Shown: positions 7,125-15,713, numbered from the stretch's first letter. The stretch is 35,183 nucleotides of DNA from Yinghuangia seranimata (GCF_029953285.1 NZ_JASAOI010000093.1:1-35183), one strand, 5' to 3'. The notes: generated by a model from the sequence alone, not told the origin. Translations and numbers: made by a program.

Positions 7125-8576
7125 TCAGTCCTGCTGCGAGCCCTCGTCGGCGAGGGTGATCACCCAGCGGGTGTTCTTGCGGGGGAAGAGGTAGGCCGCC
7201 CAGTACACGGCCGCCACGGCGATGATGCCGAGCGTCCAGTACACGGCCTTCGGCTCGTCCTTGAACAGCTCGATCATGATGTAGACCAGGCCGCCGATCA
7301 GCACCACCGGCACGGCCGGCCACAGCGGCATGCGCCACGCGGGCGTGTGCTTGTGCTGCCCGCGGCGGGCCGCCAGCGAACCGGCCGCCACCAGCAGGTA
7401 CAGCAGCGTCACGGCGACGCCGGTGACCGAGTTGAGCAGCGTCAGGTCGACGAAGCACAGCGCGGCGCCCGGGATGCTGACGGCCAGCGTGGACACCCAC
7501 GGCGAGCCGAAGCGGTTGACGGTGCCGAACGCGCGGTTGATCGGCTCCGGCCACGCGCGGTCGCGGGCCGACGCGTACAGCACGCGCGAGTTCTGGATGA
7601 CCATGACGATCGCCGCGTTGATGATCGCCAGGGCGATGCACAGGCTGATGAACGTCGCGACGCCGTGGTTGCTCCAGCCCTCGATGAGGGTCGGCAGGTC
7701 GCCGTCGGTCAGCGCCTGCATGTCGCCGCCCGCGAGGGTGATGGCGATCGTCGGGATGATGAGGATCGCGCCGCCGATGGCGAGCGTCCACAGCACCGTG
7801 CGCGAGACCGTGCGGCGCGGCTGGTCCATCTCCTCCGCCAGGTACACGGCGGTCGAGAAGCCCTGCAGGGCGAACAGCGCGGCGGCCAGGCCGGACACCA
7901 GCACCGCGGTCGACACCGGGCTCATGCCCGACTCCGTCAGCGTCTTCGCGTGGATCAGCTCGGACGCGCCGTGGTCGGTGTGCCCGAAGCCGAGGAAGGC
8001 GACGACGGCGGCCGCGATGACCTCGAGGCCCAGGAAGATGCCGGTGACCCAGGCGTTGGCGCGCAGGTCGAGCAGACCCATGATCATCGCGCCGATCATG
8101 ACGAGCGCGCCGGCCCACTTGATGCCGGTGTCGTCCAGTTGGACGATCGAGCCGATGTAGTCGCCGGTGCCCATCGCGATGATCGGCGGGACCACCATGA
8201 CGACGATGCCCGCGACGATGAAGGCGATCCAGGCCGCGAACCGGCCCATGAGCGTCCCCACCATGGCGTACTCGCCGCCGGCGCTGGGGACCATCGTGCC
8301 GAGCTCGGAGTAGCAGAACGCGACGCCCACACACAGCAGCGCGGCGATGACCAGAACCATCGGGGTGCCCGTGCCGTAGTCGGCGAACATGCCGGGCACG
8401 ATCACGAACAACGACGACGCGGGGGTGAGGCACGACAGCGTGAGCAGCGTGCCGCCGACGACGCCGATCGACCGCTTGAGCGGCTTCGGGGCGCCTTCGT
8501 GGAGCGGGGTGGTGCCGGTAGCCGCGGAGCTCGGGGGCGATCCCGCGTCGACCGTGGGGAGTGTTGCTTCAGCCAT
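7125..8576 (-). CDS. APC-family amino acid/polyamine permease
   Basis: This 483-residue secondary transporter has about twelve membrane segments. It starts at the complement of 8574-8576, with an AGGA ribosome-binding site about 9 nt upstream. The family-defining first helix appears as KRSIGVVGGTLLTLSCLTPASSLFVIVPG. The segment PSAGGEYAMVGTLMGRFAAW matches the conserved PxxGGxYxxV region of amino acid permeases. Later motifs include QGFSTAVYLAEEMDQPRRTVSRTV and NSRVLYASARDRAWPE. The C-terminus ends in a hydrophilic tail (ITLADEGSQQD). The substrate is unknown. The surrounding polyamine and GABA genes make an amine or GABA-like amino acid plausible, but the gene is in its own unit with its own promoter and terminator. 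Confidence 0.87.
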   Translation of the reverse strand: MAEATLPTVDAGSPPSSAATGTTPLHEGAPKPLKRSIGVVGGTLLTLSCLTPASSLFVIVPGMFADYGTGTPMVLVIAALLCVGVAFCYSELGTMVPSAGGEYAMVGTLMGRFAAWIAFIVAGIVVMVVPPIIAMGTGDYIGSIVQLDDTGIKWAGALVMIGAMIMGLLDLRANAWVTGIFLGLEVIAAAVVAFLGFGHTDHGASELIHAKTLTESGMSPVSTAVLVSGLAAALFALQGFSTAVYLAEEMDQPRRTVSRTVLWTLAIGGAILIIPTIAITLAGGDMQALTDGDLPTLIEGWSNHGVATFISLCIALAIINAAIVMVIQNSRVLYASARDRAWPEPINRAFGTVNRFGSPWVSTLAVSIPGAALCFVDLTLLNSVTGVAVTLLYLLVAAGSLAARRGQHKHTPAWRMPLWPAVPVVLIGGLVYIMIELFKDEPKAVYWTLGIIAVAAVYWAAYLFPRKNTRWVITLADEGSQQD

Positions 8577-8685
8577 GGGCGCATTCCTGATCGGACAGGG
8601 GGTGCGAGTATCGCCTCCGGGGACGGGCGCAGGACGGGCCGTAGTGCGGCGTTGGACGTACGGCGGCGTCTGCAAGTTCTGCGCT

Positions 8686-8714
8686 ATGAAATATGCCGTT
8701 CGTTGAAGCGTCAA
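8686..8714 (-). promoter_or_regulatory. Sigma70-type promoter for the APC permease
   Basis: On the minus strand TTGACG (complement of 8709-8714) is followed after exactly 17 bp by TTTCAT (complement of 8686-8691), inside an AT-rich block. This leaves a leader of about 100 nt before the permease start. A second TTGACG just upstream (complement of 8720-8725) forms an inverted repeat CGTTGA/TCAACG spanning 8701-8727. Confidence 0.5.
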
Positions 8715-8775
8715 GATGCCGTCAACGACGGAATCCGAAGGCAAAAGGCCGATCTGACGCCAGAATCCCATGGTC

Positions 8776-8838
8776 GCGGGAATTTCCCGCAACTCGATCC
8801 GTACATAACGATCGGCAAAAGGTCCCGTACGTCGGGAC
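8776..8838. promoter_or_regulatory. Two operator-like palindromes in the permease/nitronate monooxygenase intergenic region
   Basis: The 332-bp gap between these divergent genes holds no credible gene. It contains GCGGGAA-T-TTCCCGC (8776-8790, perfect 7-bp arms) and GTCCCG-5 nt-CGGGAC (8822-8838). Both lie between the outward promoters, as expected for binding sites of a dimeric regulator. No regulator gene is adjacent. Confidence 0.45.
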
Positions 8839-8895
8839 TGCCGTGATGGCTGTGACAAAAGGGCTCAGGCCCTTCAGGCCGGCGCCCCCTCGCGG

Positions 8896-8908
8896 TACGT
8901 TCCGCGCC
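8896..8908 (+). promoter_or_regulatory. Leaderless -10 box of the nitronate monooxygenase gene
   Basis: TACGTT at 8896-8901 is exactly 7 nt from the ATG at 8909 and there is no ribosome-binding site, so transcription probably starts at the A of the start codon. Confidence 0.5.
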
Positions 8909-9844
8909 ATGGTCAACCGCGTCCTCGCCCACACCGGCGCCCGCTATCCGATCATCCAAGCGCCGATGGGCTGGATCGCCCGCTCGGACCTCGCCGCCGC
9001 GGTCTCGCGCGCCGGCGGCCTCGGCATGATCGAGACGTCCTCCGGCGAGGTCGACGCCTGCCGCGCCGAGATCGACGCCATGGTCGCCGCGGGCCTGCCG
9101 TTCGGCGTCAACCTGCCGCTGATGTTCCTGCGCGACGAGTCACTGGTGCGGTACGTCGCCGACGCCGGCGTGCGCTTCGTGACCACCTCCGCGGGCAGCC
9201 CCGCGCGCTACCTCCCGCTCCTCAAGGAGCACGGCCTCACCGTCTACCACGTCGTGCCGTCGGTGCGGGCCGCGCGCAAGGCCGTCGAGGCCGGCGTCGA
9301 CGGCCTGGTCGTCGAGGGCGCGGAGGGCGGCGGCTTCAAGAACCCCGACGAGGTCTCGCTGCTCGTCCTCCTCCAGGCGGTGCGCGCGCTGACCGACCTG
9401 CCGCTCGTCGCGGCCGGCGGCATCGTCGACGGACGCGGGATGGCGGCGGCGTTCGCGCTCGGCGCCGAGGCCGTCCAGATGGGCACCCGCTTCCTGTCCA
9501 GCGCGGAGAGCCCCGTGCACGGCAACTTCAAGCAGGCCGTCGTCGACGCCGACGAGACCGGCACCGTCGTCGTCAACCGCTCCGGCAACGCCACGATGCG
9601 GGTCCTCAAGACCGACTTCTCGACCGGGCTGGCCGCGACCGGCGGACCCGCGGCGAGCTCGCTGGCCGCGATCAAGCGGCTGTACTTCGACGGCGAGATG
9701 GACGCGTCGCTCGCCTCGGCCGGTCAGTCCGCCGGGCTCGTCGACGCGGTGCGCCCCGCGGCCGACATCATCCGCGACACCATGGCCGGGTTCCGGCGGG
9801 CACTGGCGGACGCGCAGGCGCGCGCGGGGCTGCTCGAGGACTGA
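8909..9844 (+). CDS. Nitronate monooxygenase family FMN enzyme
   Basis: This 311-residue flavoprotein has a TIM-barrel fold of the 2-nitropropane dioxygenase/NMO family. The N-terminal motif YPIIQAPMGWIARSDLAAAVSRAGGLGMI is diagnostic. The glycine-rich phosphate-binding strands are VDGLVVEGAEGGGF and PLVAAGGIVDGRGMAAAFALGAEAVQMGTRF. Members oxidise alkyl nitronates such as propionate 3-nitronate, or act as FabK-like enoyl reductases. I see nothing that separates these, and the usual NMO annotation is the safer one. I chose ATG 8909 because it matches the family N-terminus and a leaderless promoter. Extending upstream adds about 72 unrelated residues. The product may detoxify nitronates; no pathway partner is adjacent. 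Confidence 0.85.
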   Translation: MVNRVLAHTGARYPIIQAPMGWIARSDLAAAVSRAGGLGMIETSSGEVDACRAEIDAMVAAGLPFGVNLPLMFLRDESLVRYVADAGVRFVTTSAGSPARYLPLLKEHGLTVYHVVPSVRAARKAVEAGVDGLVVEGAEGGGFKNPDEVSLLVLLQAVRALTDLPLVAAGGIVDGRGMAAAFALGAEAVQMGTRFLSSAESPVHGNFKQAVVDADETGTVVVNRSGNATMRVLKTDFSTGLAATGGPAASSLAAIKRLYFDGEMDASLASAGQSAGLVDAVRPAADIIRDTMAGFRRALADAQARAGLLED

Positions 9845-9848
9845 ACGC

Positions 9849-9875
9849 GGGGACTGGTCGCCGGGCCCGGTCCCC
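9849..9875. terminator. Hairpin between convergent genes
   Basis: GGGGACTGG (9849-9857) pairs with CCGGTCCCC (9867-9875), with one G-U pair, between the convergent nitronate monooxygenase and PAP2 genes. There is no U-tract. Confidence 0.45.
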
Positions 9876-9880
9876 GGGCC

Positions 9881-10669
9881 TCACGGCTCGGGCCGGGCCG
9901 GCGGGACGAGCAGTCGCGCCGCACTCCACAGCACGATCCCGACCAGCGACCACGCCCCCAGCACGTCGCCCAGCCAGTGGTAGTCGCACCACATCAGCGC
10001 GAACCCGACCAGCACGCACAGCGACACCGCCACGCCGTAGGCGCGCCGTCGCCCGCGCGGGCCCAGGACCGCGCCCAGTAGCAGTGCCGCCGTGCCGAAG
10101 CAGACCGCTGACGTCGCCGTGTGCCCCGACGGGAAGAAGCCCCACTCGCCCGGCAGCACCTCGGCCTCGCCCGGCCCCGGGCGGCCGATGACCACCTTGC
10201 CGCCGGACACCAGCAGGAAGACCAGCGCGGCGGCGCCAACCGTCACGGCGCCCGCGCGCAGACGTGCGCGGCTGTCCGGCGTCCGCCGGTACGCGAACAC
10301 ATAGGCGGCCACCAGCACCGCCCCGGCCGGCAGCGGGCCGCCCAGGTCGGCGAACGCGTGCATGACGCCGTCCAGCCAGGACAGGCCCGACGTCGCGGAG
10401 AGGTCCCGCATGCCGTCGCGGACCGCCTCGTCCAGCGGGATCAGCGGACCGGCGTCCAGCACGACCTGGACCGTCAGCGCGGTCAGAACGGCCAGCAGCA
10501 CAAGAGGGAGGAGGAGGGTCCGTAGCCACCGGCCCCACGCGGACCACCGCCCCGGGACGGGGGGCGTTGTCCCGGGGCGGCCGCCGACTTGCTCAAGGCC
10601 GGCGGAGGAGGCGCCGGGGCCCGGACGGGAGGGCGTGCCGGGTCCGGCATCTGGGGTCCTTGCGTGCAT
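9881..10669 (-). CDS. PAP2-family membrane phosphatase
   Basis: This 262-residue membrane protein has about five or six helices and a proline/glycine-rich N-terminal tail (about 45 residues). It is of the type 2 phosphatidic acid phosphatase/undecaprenyl-diphosphatase superfamily. Motif 1 is KVVIGRP (K158 to P164). Motif 2 is PSGHT (180-184) with catalytic-type H183. Motif 3 is seen as H231 and D235 in DYHWLGDV, but the usual preceding SR pair is not evident. The product probably dephosphorylates a lipid phosphate at the outer membrane face. The ATG (complement of 10667-10669) is 8 nt from a TATCTT -10 box, suggesting a leaderless transcript. An N-terminal extension to 10828 is open but unsupported. 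Confidence 0.82.
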   Translation of the reverse strand: MHARTPDAGPGTPSRPGPGASSAGLEQVGGRPGTTPPVPGRWSAWGRWLRTLLLPLVLLAVLTALTVQVVLDAGPLIPLDEAVRDGMRDLSATSGLSWLDGVMHAFADLGGPLPAGAVLVAAYVFAYRRTPDSRARLRAGAVTVGAAALVFLLVSGGKVVIGRPGPGEAEVLPGEWGFFPSGHTATSAVCFGTAALLLGAVLGPRGRRRAYGVAVSLCVLVGFALMWCDYHWLGDVLGAWSLVGIVLWSAARLLVPPARPEP

Positions 10670-10683
10670 CTCACTCGAAGATA
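10670..10683 (-). promoter_or_regulatory. Leaderless -10 box of the PAP2 gene
   Basis: On the minus strand TATCTT (complement of 10678-10683) lies 8 nt before the ATG. The remaining 375 bp up to 11058 holds no convincing gene; I see only short low-quality frames and the 8-bp palindrome TGACGTCA at 10996. Confidence 0.45.
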
Positions 10684-11045
10684 CGTGGACCGCCCCCCGC
10701 GGAGTTCCCCGATGACGCCGTCGACACAAAGCCTGCACACCTTCTCCACCCGGATGCGGTATCGCCTCGCGCCCGCGCGGAACCGCGGGGTCCCGCAGGT
10801 CCGCGCGGCGATCAACCAACCGAGTCACCGTTCGGGAGCCGCCGGGCTCTGGATTGTCGGCCTTGCGCGATGTACGGTGTCAGCCCCGGATGTGAGCGGC
10901 GTCACAGAACGGGCGATCCGACCCTCCGCACGACGGCGGGAGCGGGCCGACGCGGGGACAAGGCCGGATGTTGAACCGTCCGGAGATGTGTGACGTGACG
11001 TCAGCGAACGGTCGTCCGACCCCGCCCGCCGTCGGTCCGCAAAGG

Positions 11046-11058
11046 TAGGGTTCCCAAG
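11046..11058 (+). promoter_or_regulatory. Leaderless -10 box of the STAS gene
   Basis: TAGGGT (11046-11051) is 7 nt from the GTG at 11059, the spacing typical of actinobacterial leaderless genes. Confidence 0.5.
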
Positions 11059-11547
11059 GTGGTTGAAGAGTCCGGATACCCGACACCACATCGGCTGCCG
11101 TCCGTTACGGCACCCGCGTCACCGGCGCGCCTCGCCCGCCGGTTCGGCACCGCGATCGCCGATGCGCGCGTGCAGCCGCGCGACCACCGCTCGGGCACCG
11201 GCATCGGCGTCGTCATCACCAGCGACCGCCAGCTGCGTGTCGTCCGCACCGCCCGGCCGCGTGGCCTCCGCCTCGAAGGCGAGGTCGACCTCGCCAACGT
11301 CGAGATCGTGCGGCACTCGCTGCGCGCGGTCGCCCGCGACGGCGCCGACATCATCGTCGACGTCAGCCGGCTCGCCTTCATCGACGTCGCCGGACTGCGC
11401 GTCGTCGTCGAGGGCGCCAACGAGGTCGCCCGGCGCGGCGGCCGCCTCGTCCTCGTCGGCGCGTCCCGTCAGCTCGTCCGCATCCTGCGGCTGTGCGGCT
11501 GGGACGCCGCGACCGGACTGCACATCGGGCGGCCGGGCCCGCACTGA
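11059..11547 (+). CDS. STAS-domain protein (anti-sigma factor antagonist-like)
   Basis: This 162-residue protein has a disordered, basic N-terminal part of about 60 residues. A STAS domain follows: GLRLEGEVDLANVEIVRHSL, IIVDVSRLAFIDVAGLRVVVEGA, RLVLVGASRQLVRILRLCGWD. The fold is that of SpoIIAA/RsbV proteins, which bind anti-sigma kinases. In RsbV/SpoIIAA the phosphorylated serine lies in DSSG; here the motif is DVAG, so the phospho-acceptor is alanine. It therefore cannot be switched off by phosphorylation at the usual site. No RsbW-type kinase or sigma factor gene is in the window. It may be a constitutive partner-binding protein or a sensor-type STAS protein. I chose GTG 11059 because of the leaderless promoter. 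Confidence 0.8.
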   Translation: MVEESGYPTPHRLPSVTAPASPARLARRFGTAIADARVQPRDHRSGTGIGVVITSDRQLRVVRTARPRGLRLEGEVDLANVEIVRHSLRAVARDGADIIVDVSRLAFIDVAGLRVVVEGANEVARRGGRLVLVGASRQLVRILRLCGWDAATGLHIGRPGPH

Positions 11548-11573
11548 AGCTCGGTCGACCGACAGAGCCGACA

Positions 11574-11646
11574 AGAAGCCCGCACACGCGACGCGGCCGC
11601 GACTCCCCAAGGACGGGAGCCGCGGCCGCGGCTTGTGCGGGCTTCT
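11574..11646. terminator. Large bidirectional hairpin between STAS gene and gabT
   Basis: A 13-bp perfect outer stem (11574-11586 with 11634-11646) and a 16-bp inner stem with one mismatch (11592-11607 with 11615-11630) close on a 7-nt loop. It sits between convergent genes, so it probably ends both transcripts. Confidence 0.75.
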
Positions 11647-11680
11647 GAGCGCGGGGCGCTCGACGCCCGGCGGGCGCCGG

Positions 11681-13042
11681 TCAGGCGCCGGCGACCTGGC
11701 CGATCGCCTTCTCCAGGATGTCCAGGCCTTCGACGAGGAGGTGCTCCGGGATCACCAGCGGCGGCAGGAAGCGCAGCACGTTGCCGTAGGTGCCGGCGGT
11801 CAGCACCAGCAGGCCCTCGGCGTGGCACGCCTTCGCGATCGCCGCGGCGACCTCCGGCGCGGCCTCCTTCGTGCCCGGCTTCACCAGCTCGATCGCGATC
11901 ATCGCGCCACGGCCGCGGACCTCGCCGATCACCGCGTGCTTCTCCGCGAGCGAGCCCAGGCGGGCCTTCATGACCTCGCCGATCCGCTGCGCGGCGGCGT
12001 TCAGGTCGTGCGCGCGCATCGTCTCGATCGCGCCCAGCGCCGCGGCACACGCGACCGGGTTGCCGCCGTACGTGCCGCCCAGGCCGCCCGCGTGCGCGGC
12101 GTCCATGATCTCGGCGCGGCCGGTCACCGCGGCGAGCGGAAGACCGCCCGCGATGCCCTTGGCGGTCGTGATCAGGTCCGGGACGATGCCCTCGTCCTCG
12201 CACGCGAACCACTGGCCGGTCCGGCAGAAGCCGGTCTGGATCTCGTCCGCCACGAACACGATGCCGTTCTCACGGCAGAACTCCACGATGCGCGGCAGGA
12301 AGCCCTTCGCCGGCTCGATGAAGCCGCCCTCGCCCAGGATCGGCTCGATGACGACCGCGGCGACGTTGTGCGCGCCGATCTGCTTCGTGATCGCGTCGAT
12401 CGCGGCCGCGGCGGCCTCCTCGGCGCAGTTCTCCGCACCCGACAGCCAGCGGAACGGGTACGCGACCGGCACCCGGTAGACCTCGGGCGCGAACGGGCCG
12501 AACGACTCCTTGTACGGCATGTTCTTCGCCGTCAGGGCCATCGTCAGGTTCGTGCGGCCGTGGTAGCCGTGGTCGAACACGACGACCGCGGAGCGCTTGG
12601 TGTAAGCGCGGGCGATCTTGACGGCGTTCTCGACCGCCTCGGCACCCGAGTTGAACAGCGCGGTGCGCTTCTCGTGGTCGCCCGGGGTCAGCTCGTTCAG
12701 CTGCTCGGCGACCGCGACGTACGAGTCGTACGGCGTCACCATGAAGCAGGTGTGCGTGAACCGCTGCAGCTGCTCGGTCGCGCGACGCACCACGGCCTCG
12801 GCGCTGTTGCCGACGCTGGTGACCGCGATGCCGGAGCCGAAGTCGATCAGCGAGTTGCCGTCGACGTCCTCGACGACACCGCCGCCCGAACGGGTGATGA
12901 AGATCGGCAGCGTCGTGCTGACGCCGCGCGCCACGGCCTTGTTGCGGCGCTCCATCAGCTCGACGGACTTGGGGCCGGGGATGGCGGTGACAAGCCGGCG
13001 CTCCTGCGGAAGCGACGGCCCGCCGGGCTGCGAAGCGCCCAT
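11681..13042 (-). CDS. gabT: 4-aminobutyrate aminotransferase
   Basis: This 453-residue PLP enzyme transfers the amino group of GABA to 2-oxoglutarate, giving succinate semialdehyde and glutamate. Class III aminotransferase motifs are clear: the cofactor-phosphate loop NSGAEAVENAVKIAR (131-145), FDHGYHGRT (156-164), the PLP-ring acid in ADEIQTGFCRTG (265-276), and the Schiff-base lysine K295 in TTAKGIAGG. Length and the N-terminal stretch GPKSVELMERR match bacterial GabT rather than ornithine or acetylornithine transaminases. An AGGAG ribosome-binding site lies 6 nt before the ATG. The matching dehydrogenase lies about 5 kb away on the other strand, together with a PucR regulator, and both are probably part of one GABA/polyamine regulon. 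Confidence 0.93.
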   Translation of the reverse strand: MGASQPGGPSLPQERRLVTAIPGPKSVELMERRNKAVARGVSTTLPIFITRSGGGVVEDVDGNSLIDFGSGIAVTSVGNSAEAVVRRATEQLQRFTHTCFMVTPYDSYVAVAEQLNELTPGDHEKRTALFNSGAEAVENAVKIARAYTKRSAVVVFDHGYHGRTNLTMALTAKNMPYKESFGPFAPEVYRVPVAYPFRWLSGAENCAEEAAAAAIDAITKQIGAHNVAAVVIEPILGEGGFIEPAKGFLPRIVEFCRENGIVFVADEIQTGFCRTGQWFACEDEGIVPDLITTAKGIAGGLPLAAVTGRAEIMDAAHAGGLGGTYGGNPVACAAALGAIETMRAHDLNAAAQRIGEVMKARLGSLAEKHAVIGEVRGRGAMIAIELVKPGTKEAAPEVAAAIAKACHAEGLLVLTAGTYGNVLRFLPPLVIPEHLLVEGLDILEKAIGQVAGA

Positions 13043-13141
13043 CGAGGTCTCCTAGGTTTTCGAGGCGGGTGTGTTCCGCAGGCTAGGTTCACCCGGCCGA
13101 CACACGCATGCGCCACACCGGTGAAGTCACTCGCCCGTACA

Positions 13142-13156
13142 TGTCCGGATCGGACA
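13142..13156. promoter_or_regulatory. Palindrome between gabT and the VirD4-like gene
   Basis: TGTCCG-GAT-CGGACA has perfect 6-bp arms. It is centred in the 262-bp divergent intergenic region about 105 bp upstream of gabT, so it is a candidate operator for gabT. PucR (16123) would be a natural candidate binder, but that is only inferred. Confidence 0.4.
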
Positions 13157-13304
13157 AGAGCCCCCGCACCCGGGCCCCGCCCCACCCGGTCGGGCGAACT
13201 CCCCGCGGATCCGTGTCGGGATACGGAATGATCATCACGCGGCAGCAGGGGTCCACTACATTGAGTGCGTTTCCTGTTCCGGGAATCGACGCGGCGGTGA
13301 CGGG

Positions 13305-15713
13305 ATGGACGTGGAACGCAGGCGCGGCGCCAACGAACACAACTCGGCCGCAGCGGCGACCGAACCGGCCGGGCAGTGGTGGCACGACCCCGCACTGGAG
13401 GAACCGGCCTTCGGAACCCCGGCGCAACCGGGCGGCGTCCCCCACCCGACCAAGCCTGGCGGCTCCGCCACGGCCCCCGGCGGCACCCGCGGATTCGACG
13501 TACGGGCCTGGGTGTTCGCGCCCCGGTACGGGGGCGCGCCGGGGGTGTTCGCGTACGGGCGGGACGAGGCGGCGCTGAAGCTGAAGGCGTTGGACGAGCG
13601 GGCGCGCCGCCGACCGGAGGGGGCTCTGGTACGGCGGGCGGTGCTGTGGCTCGTGCTGTCGCTGGTCGCCTTCCGCTGGTTCGTCATCCTGTACTCGTGG
13701 CTGGTCATCAACGCCGTGCCGGAGTGGATGTGGCCGCTCTTCGCCTCCGGGTTCTGGTTCGCGTACGTCGGATTCTTCGGTTACTGCGGCCGTTGGCACC
13801 AGCTCGTGTTTCCGTACGTCGCCCCGTTGTTCCAACGCCTCGACCAGCGCGCCGAGCACAACGGCCGAGCGCGGCCCGAACAATGGCGGCGTGCCGGTGT
13901 CGCACTCGCCACCGGGGTCGTGCTGTGGGTCATGCTGCAGCGGCCGTTCGTCTGGCTGCTGCTGCAACTCATGCCCGACGAGCGGCACTTGCTGCACCAG
14001 CTGCAGTGGCTCATCCGCATCGTCTACAACGTCGCGTTCCTGGCCGCGGCCGCCTACTGGGGCCAGTGGGCCGCCGTCGTGCGGCCGTACCTGAACGCGC
14101 CCGCCCGCGCCGAGACCGACGACCCCGAGCACGAGGCCGAGCCGGTCGACGAGGACCTGTGGCCCGAACTGCGCGGCGCCGGGCTCGACCCGGCGGCCGA
14201 GCGGCTCGACGAGGAGGCCGCGCTCGGCCGCCTCGGCGACGTCGACTACCTGCGGCTGCGGCGCGTCCTGGAGGCGGTCGACGGCGAGCACGACTACCTC
14301 GCCGAGGTGGCCCGCGAAGTGTCCGAACGCGGCGCGGGGGCGTGCGTGCACGGTTCCGGCGCGCGCGACGTGCGGCCCCGTGGGTCCGTCCACGACCTCA
14401 TGACCGGGCAGGTCAAGGTCGGCCGTGCCGCCGACAGCGAGCGCAACACGGCGCCGCTGCGGGCGGTCGGGTTCGCGCTCGACCCCGACGTGCTGGCCAC
14501 GTCGATGGTGGTCGTCGGGCCGTCGGCGGGGGAGACCGAGGCGCTGCTGCGGCCGGTCGTCGAGTCGCTCAGCCTGTCCGCGCTGGCCGGCGCCGCGTCG
14601 GTGGTGGTGCTCGACGCCAAGGGCGGGGCGTACGCCAGGAGCGGCGCGTACGACATCGAGATCGTGCTCGGCGACCCGGCGTCGCCGTGGGGCCTCGACC
14701 CGTACGGTGCCGCCAACGGCGCCGAGGAGGCCGCCGACCGGCTCGCGACCGCCGCGCTCGGCGACAGCGACGACGAGGCCCGCCTGCGCGACGCCGCCCG
14801 CGACGCGCTCCAGCAGGCCATCGCGGCGCACATCGCGGCGTTCGGCCACTACCCGTCCTTCGCCGTGCTGCTCGACCTGCTCGACGGCCACGCGGAGGCC
14901 CTCGACCGGCTGCGGGCGGCGCTCGCCGAGGCGGGCCGCGAGGGCGAGTTCGAGCGCGGCCTGCGGACGCTCGCGCGGGCTGACGACGCGGCCCGGCTGC
15001 TGGTCCAACGCCTGTCGATCCTCGAACGACCCGGTGTCGCGTCGCTGTTCGACCCGGAACGGGACCGGTTCGCGATGCGGCACATCGACCGGCCGGTCCG
15101 GGTCCGGGTCGCGCTCAACGAGGCGGCGTACCCCGACGCGGCGCGGATCGTCGGACGCCTGCTGATCGGCCAGTTCGTGCAGACCGTGGCGGGCCGCGAC
15201 GCGGCGGACGCCGCCGACGGCGTCTTCGCGTGCCTGGTCGCCGACGGGGCCGGCACCTACCTCGACGAGTACGCCGCGCAGGGCATGGCGTGGTCGCGGT
15301 CCCGCAACGCCGGGCTGCTGCTCGCCGTGCGGTCGATGGACGACTTCGCGCCGAGGCTCCGCGCGGCGGTCTTCGGCACGGTCGGCTGCAAGGCGGTCGT
15401 CCCGGGAGCGGGCCCGCGCGACGCGGAGGCCTTCGCCGAGCACTGGGGCAAGACCACCGTCGAGGAACGCGAGGTCACCCGCGGCGCACCGGACGGCGGC
15501 ATGGTCCGCAAGGCCCGCTTCGCCGTGATGGGCGCCCTCTTCGGCGAGAAGGCCGCGGGCGGCTCGGAAAGCGTGACGGTCCGCAGCGTCGAGCGCTACC
15601 GCTGGTCCCCGTCGGAGATCACCCAGGACCTGAAGTCCCGCACCGCCCTGTGCAGCCTGACCAACCGCGCGGGCGAACGAACCGGCCCGGTCCTGGTGGA
15701 ACTCGACAGCTGA
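13305..15713 (+). CDS. Membrane-anchored VirD4/TraG-like ATPase with degenerate Walker A
   Basis: This is an 802-residue protein. Residues 1-105 are hydrophilic. Four probable membrane helices follow (about 112-136, 142-162, 197-222, 236-256), then a cytoplasmic domain. The domain resembles type IV coupling ATPases: a P-loop position VVVGPSAGETE (G405 to T411), a strand VVVLDAKGG (433-441) like the DxKGD of TraD/VirD4, and a TraG-C-like region with LDEY (653-656), SRSRNAGLLLAVRSMDDF and a terminal HWGKTTVEE segment. The P-loop lacks the essential lysine (GET instead of GKT/S) and is one residue short, so ATP hydrolysis is doubtful. No relaxase, integrase or pilus gene is nearby, which argues against a conjugative element. 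I recall similar unassigned ATP/GTP-binding proteins in streptomycetes. Its function is unknown. Confidence 0.6.
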   Translation: MDVERRRGANEHNSAAAATEPAGQWWHDPALEEPAFGTPAQPGGVPHPTKPGGSATAPGGTRGFDVRAWVFAPRYGGAPGVFAYGRDEAALKLKALDERARRRPEGALVRRAVLWLVLSLVAFRWFVILYSWLVINAVPEWMWPLFASGFWFAYVGFFGYCGRWHQLVFPYVAPLFQRLDQRAEHNGRARPEQWRRAGVALATGVVLWVMLQRPFVWLLLQLMPDERHLLHQLQWLIRIVYNVAFLAAAAYWGQWAAVVRPYLNAPARAETDDPEHEAEPVDEDLWPELRGAGLDPAAERLDEEAALGRLGDVDYLRLRRVLEAVDGEHDYLAEVAREVSERGAGACVHGSGARDVRPRGSVHDLMTGQVKVGRAADSERNTAPLRAVGFALDPDVLATSMVVVGPSAGETEALLRPVVESLSLSALAGAASVVVLDAKGGAYARSGAYDIEIVLGDPASPWGLDPYGAANGAEEAADRLATAALGDSDDEARLRDAARDALQQAIAAHIAAFGHYPSFAVLLDLLDGHAEALDRLRAALAEAGREGEFERGLRTLARADDAARLLVQRLSILERPGVASLFDPERDRFAMRHIDRPVRVRVALNEAAYPDAARIVGRLLIGQFVQTVAGRDAADAADGVFACLVADGAGTYLDEYAAQGMAWSRSRNAGLLLAVRSMDDFAPRLRAAVFGTVGCKAVVPGAGPRDAEAFAEHWGKTTVEEREVTRGAPDGGMVRKARFAVMGALFGEKAAGGSESVTVRSVERYRWSPSEITQDLKSRTALCSLTNRAGERTGPVLVELDS

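Noticed and set aside
10589-10993. Open frames between the PAP2 and STAS genes
   Set aside because: They overlap the start and promoter of the PAP2 gene and have no coding features beyond high GC.
10996-11003. TGACGTCA palindrome
   Set aside because: Eight-base palindromes are common by chance, and nothing else around it supports an operator.
13305-15713. Reading the VirD4-like gene as part of an integrated conjugative element
   Set aside because: No integrase, relaxase, replication gene, tRNA target or flanking direct repeat was found, and it lies inside a metabolic neighbourhood.
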